Positions 5,994-12,727 of a DNA stretch of 13,097 nt are shown here, in pieces. This stretch comes from Betaproteobacteria bacterium (GTDB lineage Bacteria; Pseudomonadota; Gammaproteobacteria; Burkholderiales; JAHFRG01). Under the pieces are notes generated by a model. That model was not told the origin of the DNA. It did not search any database and saw only the letters and a list, made by a program, of their open reading frames with translations. A program made the translations under genes and the position numbers. The DNA lies in contig JAHFRG010000041.1 of NCBI GenBank assembly GCA_023258935.1, forward strand, positions 1 to 13,097, in the 5' to 3' direction. The first letter of the stretch is position 1. Each line of letters opens with the position of its first letter.

Positions 5994-6985
5994 GCGCTTT
6001 TCCCTGGCGTCCTTCGCGCCCTTTGCGGTTCGGCTTTAGAAATTTCATCGACAGATGGTTGTTCAAGCTCAAAGGGCCTGAGGCCGGCCCGGTATTGCTC
6101 ACCCAGCGCCGCGTATTCATCCTTCCCACGCGCCAGGGCCTGCTGTTCGGGGCGCTGCTGATTCTGTTGCTGACCGGTTCGATCAATTACAACCTGAGCT
6201 TGGGCTATGTGCTCACTTTCCTCCTTGCCGCGATGGGCATCATTTCCATGCTGCACGCCTTCCGTAATCTGGCAGGACTGCTTGTGCGCTCCGGTAAAAC
6301 CGATCCTGTATTCGCCGGAGAGCATGCAAGCTTCGCCGTATGCGTAGACAATAACCGTACCCTGCCTCGTTATGCCATCGCCGTAACGCGCAACAAGCAA
6401 GACCCGGTTTTCTGCGACGTGGCGCAAAGCGCAACTGCAACCGCCGAAGTGAACGTGACGGCGCAGCGGCGCGGTTGGCTCAGACCCGGGCGCTTTACCC
6501 TGTATACGCGTTTCCCGCTTGGTTTGTTTCGCGCCTGGTCGTATGTTGAACTGGATTCCCGCTGCCTGGTGTATCCGCGCCCAGATCCGTCAAAACTGCC
6601 GCCACCGAAGCATCAGTCCCAAACCGGCTCGAGTTTTGAAGCAGGTCAGGGCAACGATGATTTCACCGGCCTGCGCCCGCATCAGTCCAGCGATTCGCCG
6701 CGGCATATCGCGTGGAAAGCGGCGGCGCGCGATTACGGTTTGCTGACCAAGCAATTCATCGGCCAGGCGGACGCCGAGCTGTGGTTGGACTGGAACGATC
6801 TGCCGGCGGGCTTGGATGATGAATCCAGGTTGTCACGTCTGTGCCGCTGGGTGCTGGATGCCGAATCCGCGGGCATAAGCTACGGGCTGCGCTTGCCCGG
6901 CAAGGAACTGTCTTTGGCTTACGGCGAGCAGCACCGCCACAACTGCCTTGAAGCCTTGGCTTTGTTCAGGCAGGAAGATGGATAA
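5990..6985 (+). CDS. DUF58-domain membrane protein, N-terminus rebuilt by the inserted repeat
   Basis: 331 residues from ATG 5990. Two membrane segments (about 50-66 and 70-90, with GSINYNLSLGY between) are followed by a periplasm- or cytoplasm-facing domain and the DUF58 signature GNDDFTGLRPHQSSDSPRHI (221-240) with IAWKAAARD. The biochemical role is unknown; such proteins accompany MoxR ATPases and TgpA-type transglutaminases. Residues 1-14 (MSAFPWRPSRPLRF) come from the right inverted repeat, while family-like sequence begins around DRWLFKLKGPEAGP (21-34). ATG 5990 lies in the cassette gene's last codons, with no good ribosome binding site, so translation is probably coupled to the cassette gene. 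The only other in-frame starts before the conserved part are TTGs at 6023 and 6059. The stop overlaps the TgpA-like gene by 8 bases. Confidence 0.9.
   Translation: MSAFPWRPSRPLRFGFRNFIDRWLFKLKGPEAGPVLLTQRRVFILPTRQGLLFGALLILLLTGSINYNLSLGYVLTFLLAAMGIISMLHAFRNLAGLLVRSGKTDPVFAGEHASFAVCVDNNRTLPRYAIAVTRNKQDPVFCDVAQSATATAEVNVTAQRRGWLRPGRFTLYTRFPLGLFRAWSYVELDSRCLVYPRPDPSKLPPPKHQSQTGSSFEAGQGNDDFTGLRPHQSSDSPRHIAWKAAARDYGLLTKQFIGQADAELWLDWNDLPAGLDDESRLSRLCRWVLDAESAGISYGLRLPGKELSLAYGEQHRHNCLEALALFRQEDG
5998..6031 (-). repeat. Right terminal inverted repeat of the GxxExxY cassette
   Basis: On the minus strand this reads GAACCGCAAAG, then GGCGCGAAG-type and GACGCCAGG-type 9-mers, then GAAAA, matching the left arm. 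It lies inside the DUF58 coding frame and encodes about residues 4-14 of that protein. Confidence 0.85.
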
Positions 6986-8930
6986 TAAACCACTTAGCTT
7001 TCGTAACATCGTTTGGCTTTTGCTTGCGCTTGCCCTGGTGGCGGCACCGCATGCGGAGCGGCTGCCGCCGTGGGTTTCCATATTCGCCGGCGTGCTCGGA
7101 CTGTGGCGCCTGTATATTGCGCAGCGCAGGTTGCCCCTGTTATCCAAGTGGCTGCTATTCTCAATGCTCGGCGCCGGCATTGCCGGAATCTATTTAAGCT
7201 ACGGCGTGATTTTAGGGCGCGACTCCGGAGTGGCGCTGCTGGTTTTACTTACCGGCCTGAAATTGATGGAGACAAATAGCCAGCGTGATGCCGTCATGGT
7301 GCTGTTCCTCGGTTATTTTCTGATTATCACCAATTTTCTCTATTCGCAAACCATTATCACCGGGCTTTACATGCTGCTGGTGGTGCTCGTCCTCACCGCG
7401 GCATGGATCGGATGCAATCGCCCTTCACACGACTATCCGGACAAGTTAAAACTTCATCTCGCGGGCACGCTGTTCATACAGTCAGTGCCTCTGATGGTGG
7501 TGTTGTTCCTGCTCTTTCCGCGCGTACAGGGCCCGCTGTGGGGATTGCCGCAGGATGCTTACTCCGGCACCACCGGTTTAAGCGACAGCATGTCCCCCGG
7601 CTCACTGAGCCAGCTGACACAGTCTGATGCAGTCGCCTTTCGGGTTAAATTTAACGATCCTGCGCCCAATGCTTCGACGCTGTACTGGCGTGGCCCGGTG
7701 CTATGGCGCTTCAATGGCCGCACCTGGTATGGTCGAACATATGCGGTATCCGAACCGCCGGAATTGCAGGCTCTCGACAAGCCATTGCGCTACACCGTGA
7801 CGCTTGAGCCGCACAACAGAGACTGGCTGTTCGCGCTGGATATGCCGGGCACGTTTCCTCCGCAGGCAGGAATAACTCCTGATTTCCAGATAATCTCAAA
7901 TGCTCCGGTGCGCAGCCGCATGCGCTATGAAGTCGCTTCCTATCTTAAGTACCAGACCGGAATAAATGAAAATCCCGTTGCATTGCGGCGTGCCCTGCAG
8001 TTACCGCGGAACTCCAATCCGCGCGCCACGGAATTGGCGCAATCATGGCGTCGAAGCGCTGGCGATGATTCGGCAATTATCAACCGTGCGTTGAATTTGT
8101 TCCGCAAAGAAAATTTTTATTACACGATGCAGCCGCCGCTGCTTGGCGAACATCCGGTTGACGAATTCCTGTTCGACACCAAGCGTGGCTTTTGCGAGCA
8201 CTATGCATCGAGCTTCACATTTTTAATGCGCTCAGCAGGAATTCCTGCGCGTATCGTGACCGGCTATCAGGGCGGCGATTTCAACGCCATCGACGATTAT
8301 TTCATCGTGCGCCAGGCCGATGCGCATGCCTGGGTCGAGGTTTGGTTGAAACAGCGCGGCTGGGTGCGCATAGACCCGACCGCCGCTGTATCTCCGCTGC
8401 GCGTGGAAGCCGGAATCGCTGCCGCGGTGCCGGCAACCGACCCCCTGCCTCTGTTGGTGCGTCATGATTATCCCTGGCTGCGCGAGGCACGCTTCATCTG
8501 GGATGCGATGGCAAATAACTGGAACCAGTGGGTGTTGGGCTACACCCCGCAGCGCCAGGCGCAATTCATGACGCGGCTTGGCATGAGCGAAGCGACCTGG
8601 CAGAACATGGCCATCGCGCTGCTTCTTGCTTCAGGCTTCATCATGCTGGGTTTGGCCGGAATGATATTGTGGCGCTTGAGAACCGCTCCGCGCGATCCGG
8701 TGCAATTGGCCTATCACAAATTCTGCGGCAAGCTGGCAAAGGATGGATTGGCGCGCCACCCAGCGGAAGGCCCGCAGGACTATTCGCTGCGGCTGGCGCA
8801 AGCCAAACCGCTGAAGGCAGAAACTATACGCAGCATCAGCGAACTGTATATTGCGTTGCGTTACGGCACCCTGGCTGACAAACTTGCAGTGAAGCGTCTG
8901 CGCCAACTGGTGAGCGGGTTTGAAACCTGA
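6978..8930 (+). CDS. tgpA: TgpA-type membrane transglutaminase (DUF3488 and transglutaminase core)
   Basis: 650 residues, normal for the family. The N-terminal 180 residues hold several hydrophobic membrane segments (DUF3488/TgpA_N), followed by a periplasmic transglutaminase-like domain with the full triad: Cys406 in KRGFCEHYASSF, His450 in DAHAWVEVW and Asp466 in RIDPTAAV. One more membrane helix spans about 543-566, and a cytoplasmic tail with DUF4129-like character ends the protein. In Pseudomonas, TgpA is an essential periplasmic transglutaminase-fold protein; its substrate is uncertain. The start is ATG 6978, with AGG motifs just upstream inside the DUF58 gene; the frame extends to 6948 but overlaps more and lacks support. 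It is the last gene of the operon, converging on rpoS with 61 bases between stops. Confidence 0.93.
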   Translation: MDNKPLSFRNIVWLLLALALVAAPHAERLPPWVSIFAGVLGLWRLYIAQRRLPLLSKWLLFSMLGAGIAGIYLSYGVILGRDSGVALLVLLTGLKLMETNSQRDAVMVLFLGYFLIITNFLYSQTIITGLYMLLVVLVLTAAWIGCNRPSHDYPDKLKLHLAGTLFIQSVPLMVVLFLLFPRVQGPLWGLPQDAYSGTTGLSDSMSPGSLSQLTQSDAVAFRVKFNDPAPNASTLYWRGPVLWRFNGRTWYGRTYAVSEPPELQALDKPLRYTVTLEPHNRDWLFALDMPGTFPPQAGITPDFQIISNAPVRSRMRYEVASYLKYQTGINENPVALRRALQLPRNSNPRATELAQSWRRSAGDDSAIINRALNLFRKENFYYTMQPPLLGEHPVDEFLFDTKRGFCEHYASSFTFLMRSAGIPARIVTGYQGGDFNAIDDYFIVRQADAHAWVEVWLKQRGWVRIDPTAAVSPLRVEAGIAAAVPATDPLPLLVRHDYPWLREARFIWDAMANNWNQWVLGYTPQRQAQFMTRLGMSEATWQNMAIALLLASGFIMLGLAGMILWRLRTAPRDPVQLAYHKFCGKLAKDGLARHPAEGPQDYSLRLAQAKPLKAETIRSISELYIALRYGTLADKLAVKRLRQLVSGFET

Positions 8931-8991
8931 ACAAGCGAAGCAGCGTTTAATTCCGGCACGGCAGGTGTACGAGAAGCAGTAACTGAAGGCG

Positions 8992-9915
8992 CTACAACAG
9001 AATATCCTTGGACACGCCCTTGCGCTTCAAAATCTTGCGCAAGCTGTGCAAAGCTTCGATCTGGATCTGACGCACCCGCTCGCGCGTCAAGCTCATATAC
9101 TCTGCGAGCTGTTCCAGGGTGCAGATGTCATAGCCGTTCAAGCCGTAGCGGTGCTCGATAACACGCCGCTGCTTGTCGTTCAACTGATTGAGCCATTCCT
9201 GCACATAGACTTCCAGCTCGGTGTGCTCAAGCTTGAGATCGGGCGTGGGGTTGTACTCATCCGGAATAGATTCGCCTACCGATAACATGGGATCGATGTC
9301 CAGTGGCGCATCAAGCGAGGCCGTGCGCTCGTTGTACGCCAGCACCCGGCGTACCTCCTCCACCGGCAGCTCCAGCAGGTGCGCTACATCCTCGGTGGTC
9401 GGTTCTTTTTCGCAATGCGTTTCCAGATGGCGCAATGCGCGCAACACAACATTGAGTTCCTTAATGACATGCACCGGCAGGCGGATGGTGCGCGACTGGT
9501 TCATGATGGCGCGCTCGATGTTCTGCCGGATCCACCACGTAGCATAGGTAGAAAAACGGAAGCCGCGTTCCGGATCGAATTTCTCCAGCGCGTGGATCAA
9601 ACCCAGATTGCCTTCCTCGATCAAATCAAGGAGCGCCATGCCACGGTACGCATAATGCTTGGCGATATTCACCACCAGCCGCAGATTGTGTTTGATCATT
9701 TTCTGACGCGCCTCGAAATCACCCTGTTTGGTAAGGCGCGCGTAACGCAGCTCGTCCTGGGCGCTCAATAACGCATTCTGTCCGATTTCATTGAGATAAA
9801 TCTGCGTTACGTCCGTGAGCACATCAGTGAAATGGTCCACTTCCGTGACGGCTTCTTCGGCTTGCGGCGCCAGCTCCTCTTCTTGCGGCTCGTCTTCAAG
9901 CTGGTTATTATTCAT
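8992..9915 (-). CDS. rpoS: RNA polymerase sigma factor RpoS (sigma-38)
   Basis: 307 residues. The stationary-phase and general-stress sigma factor directs RNA polymerase to stress promoters. Visible: an acidic N-terminus (EDEPQEEEL), region 1.2 (DVTQIYLNEIG, 35-45), regions 2.1-2.4 ending in RGFRFSTYATWWIRQNIERA (117-136), the HVIKELN segment with Lys152 corresponding to the lysine recognised by the adaptor RssB in E. coli, and region 4.2 with SLTRERVRQIQIEALHSLR (275-293). RpoS rather than RpoD is supported by size, sequence and position after nlpD. The ATG overlaps the nlpD stop as ATGA, and no ribosome binding site is obvious, so translation is probably coupled. In gammaproteobacteria an rpoS promoter lies inside nlpD; I cannot identify one here with confidence. 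Confidence 0.95.
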   Translation of the reverse strand: MNNNQLEDEPQEEELAPQAEEAVTEVDHFTDVLTDVTQIYLNEIGQNALLSAQDELRYARLTKQGDFEARQKMIKHNLRLVVNIAKHYAYRGMALLDLIEEGNLGLIHALEKFDPERGFRFSTYATWWIRQNIERAIMNQSRTIRLPVHVIKELNVVLRALRHLETHCEKEPTTEDVAHLLELPVEEVRRVLAYNERTASLDAPLDIDPMLSVGESIPDEYNPTPDLKLEHTELEVYVQEWLNQLNDKQRRVIEHRYGLNGYDICTLEQLAEYMSLTRERVRQIQIEALHSLRKILKRKGVSKDILL

Positions 9916-10868
9916 GATGTTTTATCGGTCGGTAAATATTTCAGCGGGTCAACCGGTTTGCCCAGGCGCCGGATTTCAAAATGCAGCTTGACCTGATCGG
10001 CATCGCTGTTCCCCATTTCCCCGATTTTCTGGCCTTTCACCACAGCCTGCCCTTCTTTTACCAGTATCTCACTGTTGTGGGCATAGGCGCTGAGATAGGT
10101 GTCGTTGTGCTTGATGATAATCAGTTTGCCGTAACCGCGTAAACCGCTGCCGCTGTACACCACCTTGCCCGGCGCGCTGGCATACACCGGTTGGCCGATG
10201 CTGCCAGCTATGTCCACGCCTTTAAGGTTGGCGGTTTCGCTAAAGCCGGAAACGACTTTGCCGGCGGCAGGCCACCCCCAATCAATTTCGCCGATAGCCG
10301 CTCCAGGAATCTTGCTTTCAGTTTTGCTCTCAGGCTTGGGTTCAGGGGCTGGCTCGGTCTTGGCGTGCAGTGTTGCCGATTTCTGCAATTGCGCCAGAGC
10401 CTGATCGGAATACGGGAGTTTCACCGCCTTGGGCTCGGTTTTCAGCATCCCGGAAGGAGGCAGCGGTTTGGCTTCCAGGCTTTCAACCGGCCGTCCCTCA
10501 ACTCCGGGCGTGGTTTGCAGCGGAGCAGTGACCGCCACATCCGGCGACGGCGTGAGCCGCAACTGCTGACCCTCGTTAATCAATGCGGGATCGCTGATGT
10601 TGTTCCACTGCGCGAGTTCCTTGTAATCAAGGTCATGCGCCAGCGCAATGCTGTACAAGGTATCGCCCTTTTGCACTATATGAAACTCGGGACGCGCACC
10701 CCCTTCCGGCTTGGCAACTGTTTTCTCTTTTGCCGGTTTCGCCGCCTGCCTGGCCGCAGGCGATTTGTCTATCACCGGCGCCGGACGCAGCTCGCTGGCG
10801 CAGCCGCCTGCCACAAGATTAATCGCCAACAGCAGTACGCCCGCTTTCAAGGATGATGTTGTCGCCAT
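9912..10868 (-). CDS. nlpD: NlpD-like lipoprotein with LysM and degenerate M23 (LytM) domains
   Basis: 318 residues. An N-terminal signal segment ends in LVAGGC, a lipobox-like site (Cys23), so an envelope lipoprotein. A LysM domain (about 62-105, HIVQKGDTLYSIA) binds peptidoglycan, followed by a Pro/Lys/Glu-rich linker and an M23 domain (about 207-313). The M23 metal sites are incomplete: the HxGxD motif reads LKGVD and the HxH motif reads KLH. That is usual for NlpD/EnvC proteins, which activate amidases instead of cutting peptidoglycan. Two adjacent ATGs (10871 and 10868) overlap the pcm stop; 10868 sits 5 bases after GGAG and is preferred. The gene lies between pcm and rpoS, the classic order. 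Confidence 0.93.
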   Translation of the reverse strand: MATTSSLKAGVLLLAINLVAGGCASELRPAPVIDKSPAARQAAKPAKEKTVAKPEGGARPEFHIVQKGDTLYSIALAHDLDYKELAQWNNISDPALINEGQQLRLTPSPDVAVTAPLQTTPGVEGRPVESLEAKPLPPSGMLKTEPKAVKLPYSDQALAQLQKSATLHAKTEPAPEPKPESKTESKIPGAAIGEIDWGWPAAGKVVSGFSETANLKGVDIAGSIGQPVYASAPGKVVYSGSGLRGYGKLIIIKHNDTYLSAYAHNSEILVKEGQAVVKGQKIGEMGNSDADQVKLHFEIRRLGKPVDPLKYLPTDKTS

Positions 10869-11527
10869 CATCTCTCCATTCCGGACCGCAATGGAACAAA
10901 ATTAACCGCTTCCAAAAGCGTCTCACTGTAACTTTGCGCATTGCGCTCGATGACGCGCAAGTTCTGCTCATCAGTTCCCATCGGCAATACCATTCTACCA
11001 CCAACCTCAAGCTGCTCTAACAGCGCCTGCGGCACATGAGTTGCTGCAGCGGCTACGATGATAGAATCAAATGGCGCGGCATCGGGAAATCCCGCGTGGC
11101 CATCGGCCTGCCTTACCCGCACATTGGTAATGCCCAGTTCATGCAGGCGTACCCGCGCCTTGGTGGCAAGCGGGGCTACCCGCTCCAGCGTATACACTTC
11201 TTGCGCGAGACGCGACAGTACCGCTGCTTGATAACCACATCCGGTGCCGATTTCCAGCACGCGGTGCAACCTCTTGTTGCCGCGCAGCAACTCCAGCATG
11301 CGTGCCACGATGTACGGACTGGAAATGGTCTGGCCGTAACCCAGCGGCAACGCGACGTCCTCATAGGCACGGCTTGCCAGCGCTTCCTCCACAAAAATGT
11401 GGCGCGGCACTTCGGCCATTGCGGTGAGCACCACTTCGTCGCGAATGCCCTGTTTGCGCAAGCGCTCCACCATGCGCGCGCGAGTGCGCTGCGAAGTCAT
11501 GCCGATGCCGCTATGGCGCGCTTTCAT
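10868..11527 (-). CDS. pcm: Protein-L-isoaspartate O-methyltransferase
   Basis: 219 residues. Transfers methyl from S-adenosylmethionine to isoaspartyl residues of aged proteins, starting their repair. Visible: ARMVERLRKQGI at the N-terminus, VPRHIFVEEAL, the active-site region ALPLGYGQTISSPYIVARM (Ser69), SAM motif I VLEIGTGCGYQAAVL (90-104) and the closing FVPLRSG. Slightly longer than the E. coli enzyme (about 208) because of an N-terminal stretch ending in GIGM; a start at the internal Met10 is possible. The gene begins 4 bases after the surE stop and its own stop overlaps the nlpD start, indicating one coupled operon. Confidence 0.95.
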   Translation of the reverse strand: MKARHSGIGMTSQRTRARMVERLRKQGIRDEVVLTAMAEVPRHIFVEEALASRAYEDVALPLGYGQTISSPYIVARMLELLRGNKRLHRVLEIGTGCGYQAAVLSRLAQEVYTLERVAPLATKARVRLHELGITNVRVRQADGHAGFPDAAPFDSIIVAAAATHVPQALLEQLEVGGRMVLPMGTDEQNLRVIERNAQSYSETLLEAVNFVPLRSGMER

Positions 11528-11531
11528 TAGA

Positions 11532-12278
11532 TTAGAGGCTTTCTAGCCAGTGCTTGAGGCTTTCCAGTTGCGAAAATTGGGTGAGATCGATTTGCAGTGG
11601 GGTAATGGAAACTTTGTGTTGCAACACCGCGTGAAAATCGGTGCCCTCGCCGGCATCCTGCACGTCCCCCGCCGCGCCCACCCAGTACACCGTCTCACCG
11701 CGCGGGTTGTGGGTCTTCACAACCGGCTCGGCCTTATGACGCCTGCCCAGGCGGGTGACTTCAAACCCTTTGAGCTCGGCATACGCCACATCCGGAACAT
11801 TGACATTAAGCAACAGCGGCTGGGCATAGGAATGTTTGGCGAAACGCTCGACGATTTCCGCGGTAACCTGCGCCGCAGTAGCATGGTTAGCCCCGGATTT
11901 GCTCACCAGCGACACTGCGAGCGAAGGAATGCCAAGTAAAAAACCTTCCGTGGCCGCCGCCACGGTGCCGGAATAAATCGTGTCATCACCCATGTTGGCG
12001 CCATCATTGATACCGGAAATGACCATGTCGGGCAGCTTCTCCAGCATGCCCGTCACAGCCAGGTGAACGCAATCAGTGGGCGTGCCGTTAACGTAGTAAA
12101 AACCGTTATGGGATTTACGCAGGCTCAACGGCCGGTCCAGCGTGAGCGAGTTGCTGGCGCCGCTCTGGTCGCGCTCCGGTGCCACCACTGTAACTTCCGC
12201 GACGCGCGACAGGGTCTTGGCTAGTAACTCCAGCCCCGGCGCGAAGTAGCCGTCGTCGTTACTGAGCAGGATGCGCAT
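11532..12278 (-). CDS. surE: 5'/3'-nucleotidase SurE
   Basis: 248 residues, the family length. Metal-dependent phosphatase acting on nucleoside monophosphates and short polyphosphates, tied to stationary-phase survival. Visible: N-terminal MRILLSNDDG with the metal-binding Asp8-Asp9, the APERDQSGAS segment (34-42), NGTPTDCVHLA (64-74), SGINDGANMGDDTIYSGTVA (88-107) with Asn91, and a conserved C-terminal half with ITPLQIDLT. The start is ATG 12278 because the family begins exactly at MRILL; the open frame continues to TTG 12296 but is not family-like. The ribosome binding site is weak. First gene of surE-pcm-nlpD-rpoS; upstream lies the tRNA-Pro fragment, so any promoter between 12279 and 12402 is unrecognised. 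Confidence 0.95.
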   Translation of the reverse strand: MRILLSNDDGYFAPGLELLAKTLSRVAEVTVVAPERDQSGASNSLTLDRPLSLRKSHNGFYYVNGTPTDCVHLAVTGMLEKLPDMVISGINDGANMGDDTIYSGTVAAATEGFLLGIPSLAVSLVSKSGANHATAAQVTAEIVERFAKHSYAQPLLLNVNVPDVAYAELKGFEVTRLGRRHKAEPVVKTHNPRGETVYWVGAAGDVQDAGEGTDFHAVLQHKVSITPLQIDLTQFSQLESLKHWLESL

Positions 12279-12402
12279 CTCGGAAAGCGAAGGCAAGGCG
12301 ACAGAAGGCAGGCATGTGGCTGGAGGTCAGGCCATCGGCCCAAAGGACAAAGCTCAAGGTTTCGATTTCTGACCCCTGTTTTCCGTCTTGTGAATACTGA
12401 AC

Positions 12403-12447
12403 TGGTCGGCGCGGCGAGATTCGAACTTGCGACCACTTGCGCCCCAT
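12403..12447 (-). other. tRNA-Pro(GGG) 3'-half fragment, likely integration attachment site (att)
   Basis: Read on the minus strand, 45 bases fit canonical tRNA positions 32-76 without a gap: anticodon loop ATGGGGC with U33 and anticodon GGG, stem GCAAG, variable loop TGGTC, T-stem GCAAG, T-loop TTCGAAT, stem CTCGC, acceptor strand CGCGCCG, then A and CCA. The T-stem has one A-C mismatch. The matching 5' half (acceptor CGGCGCG, D-arm) is absent from the adjacent sequence, so this is not a working tRNA. A fragment running from the anticodon loop to CCA is the usual att core of tRNA-targeting tyrosine integrases. Proline is assigned from the GGG anticodon and the CGACCA end. Confidence 0.8.
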
Positions 12448-12543
12448 CCGCATCATAGCATCGCGGCTATTTACTTATCAACGCCTTGCAATGCTTACCG
12501 CTCTCATATTTAGCGAAGTTAGGAATCCTCAGGATATGACAAC

Positions 12544-12564
12544 AAAAAACCCGCCACGGCGGGT
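12544..12564 (-). terminator. Rho-independent terminator on the minus strand without a visible gene
   Basis: On the minus strand ACCCGCC pairs with GGCGGGT (12564-12549), a GC-rich hairpin with a tight loop, directly followed by six T residues. On the plus strand the hairpin has no T-run after it, so it serves leftward transcripts only. No convincing minus-strand gene lies just to its right. Confidence 0.8.
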
Positions 12565-12690
12565 CATCGATTCTGACAGACACTAGCCTAGTATCCCCTT
12601 TGTGGTGAAAGTCAAATAAAAAAATGAGGGTGTGCAGATTCTTAAGTTTCTCTTAGCCGTCTACTTCATGGCGGCTCCAGATGCGGCGAG

Positions 12691-12696
12691 TATAAT
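12691..12696 (+). promoter_or_regulatory. Consensus -10 box (TATAAT) before the unknown right-end gene
   Basis: A perfect TATAAT 32 bases before the ATG at 12728. A matching -35 element is not clear at 16-18 bases. The predicted leader of about 25 bases carries AGGAGG at 12715-12720. Confidence 0.5.
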
Positions 12697-12727
12697 GGCT
12701 TGGGATATTCCAAAAGGAGGGACAGCC

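Larger units (their letters stand above)
5579..6031. mobile_element. Inverted-repeat-bounded cassette carrying a GxxExxY gene
   Basis: The left arm 5579-5611 (GAACCGCAAAG then 9-mers GACGCCAAG and GACGCAAAG, then GAAA) and the right arm 5998-6031 are inverted copies: by hand 28 of 32 positions match over the core. Between them lies exactly one gene. The cassette is inserted between the MoxR and DUF58 genes, a pair normally adjacent. Its interior is AT-richer than its neighbours: about 43% GC by hand over 5761-5940, against about 70% over 5401-5460 in the MoxR gene. No clear target duplication is seen: the outer bases GAAAGTCT and GGCTTTAG do not match as direct repeats. That it moves is an inference. 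Confidence 0.75.
12448..12727. other. Non-coding flank of a presumed integrated element
   Basis: No gene is supported here. It is AT-richer than the core genes to the left. It holds a minus-strand terminator (12544-12564), a small palindrome ACTAG-C-CTAGT (12582-12592) of operator-like shape but unknown meaning, a TATAAT box (12691-12696) and the ribosome binding site of the following gene. Confidence 0.5.

Noticed and set aside
8931..8991. Terminator between the convergent TgpA-like and rpoS genes
   Set aside because: No GC-rich hairpin followed by a T-run could be found on either strand in these 61 bases.
9912..10400. Loss of metal ligands in the NlpD M23 domain as a broken gene
   Set aside because: Incomplete metal sites are normal for NlpD/EnvC amidase activators; the frame is intact and length is ordinary.
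12358..12378. TTTCGATTTCTGACCCC motif upstream of surE as a transposon remnant
   Set aside because: It resembles TCTGACCCC strings I associate with REP-type transposon ends, but it is single, short and has no partner or transposase nearby.
12403..12480. A complete tRNA gene at the tRNA-Pro-like sequence
   Set aside because: The 5' acceptor strand CGGCGCG and the D-arm are absent at the required distance, and the bases before the anticodon loop do not pair with GCAAG.
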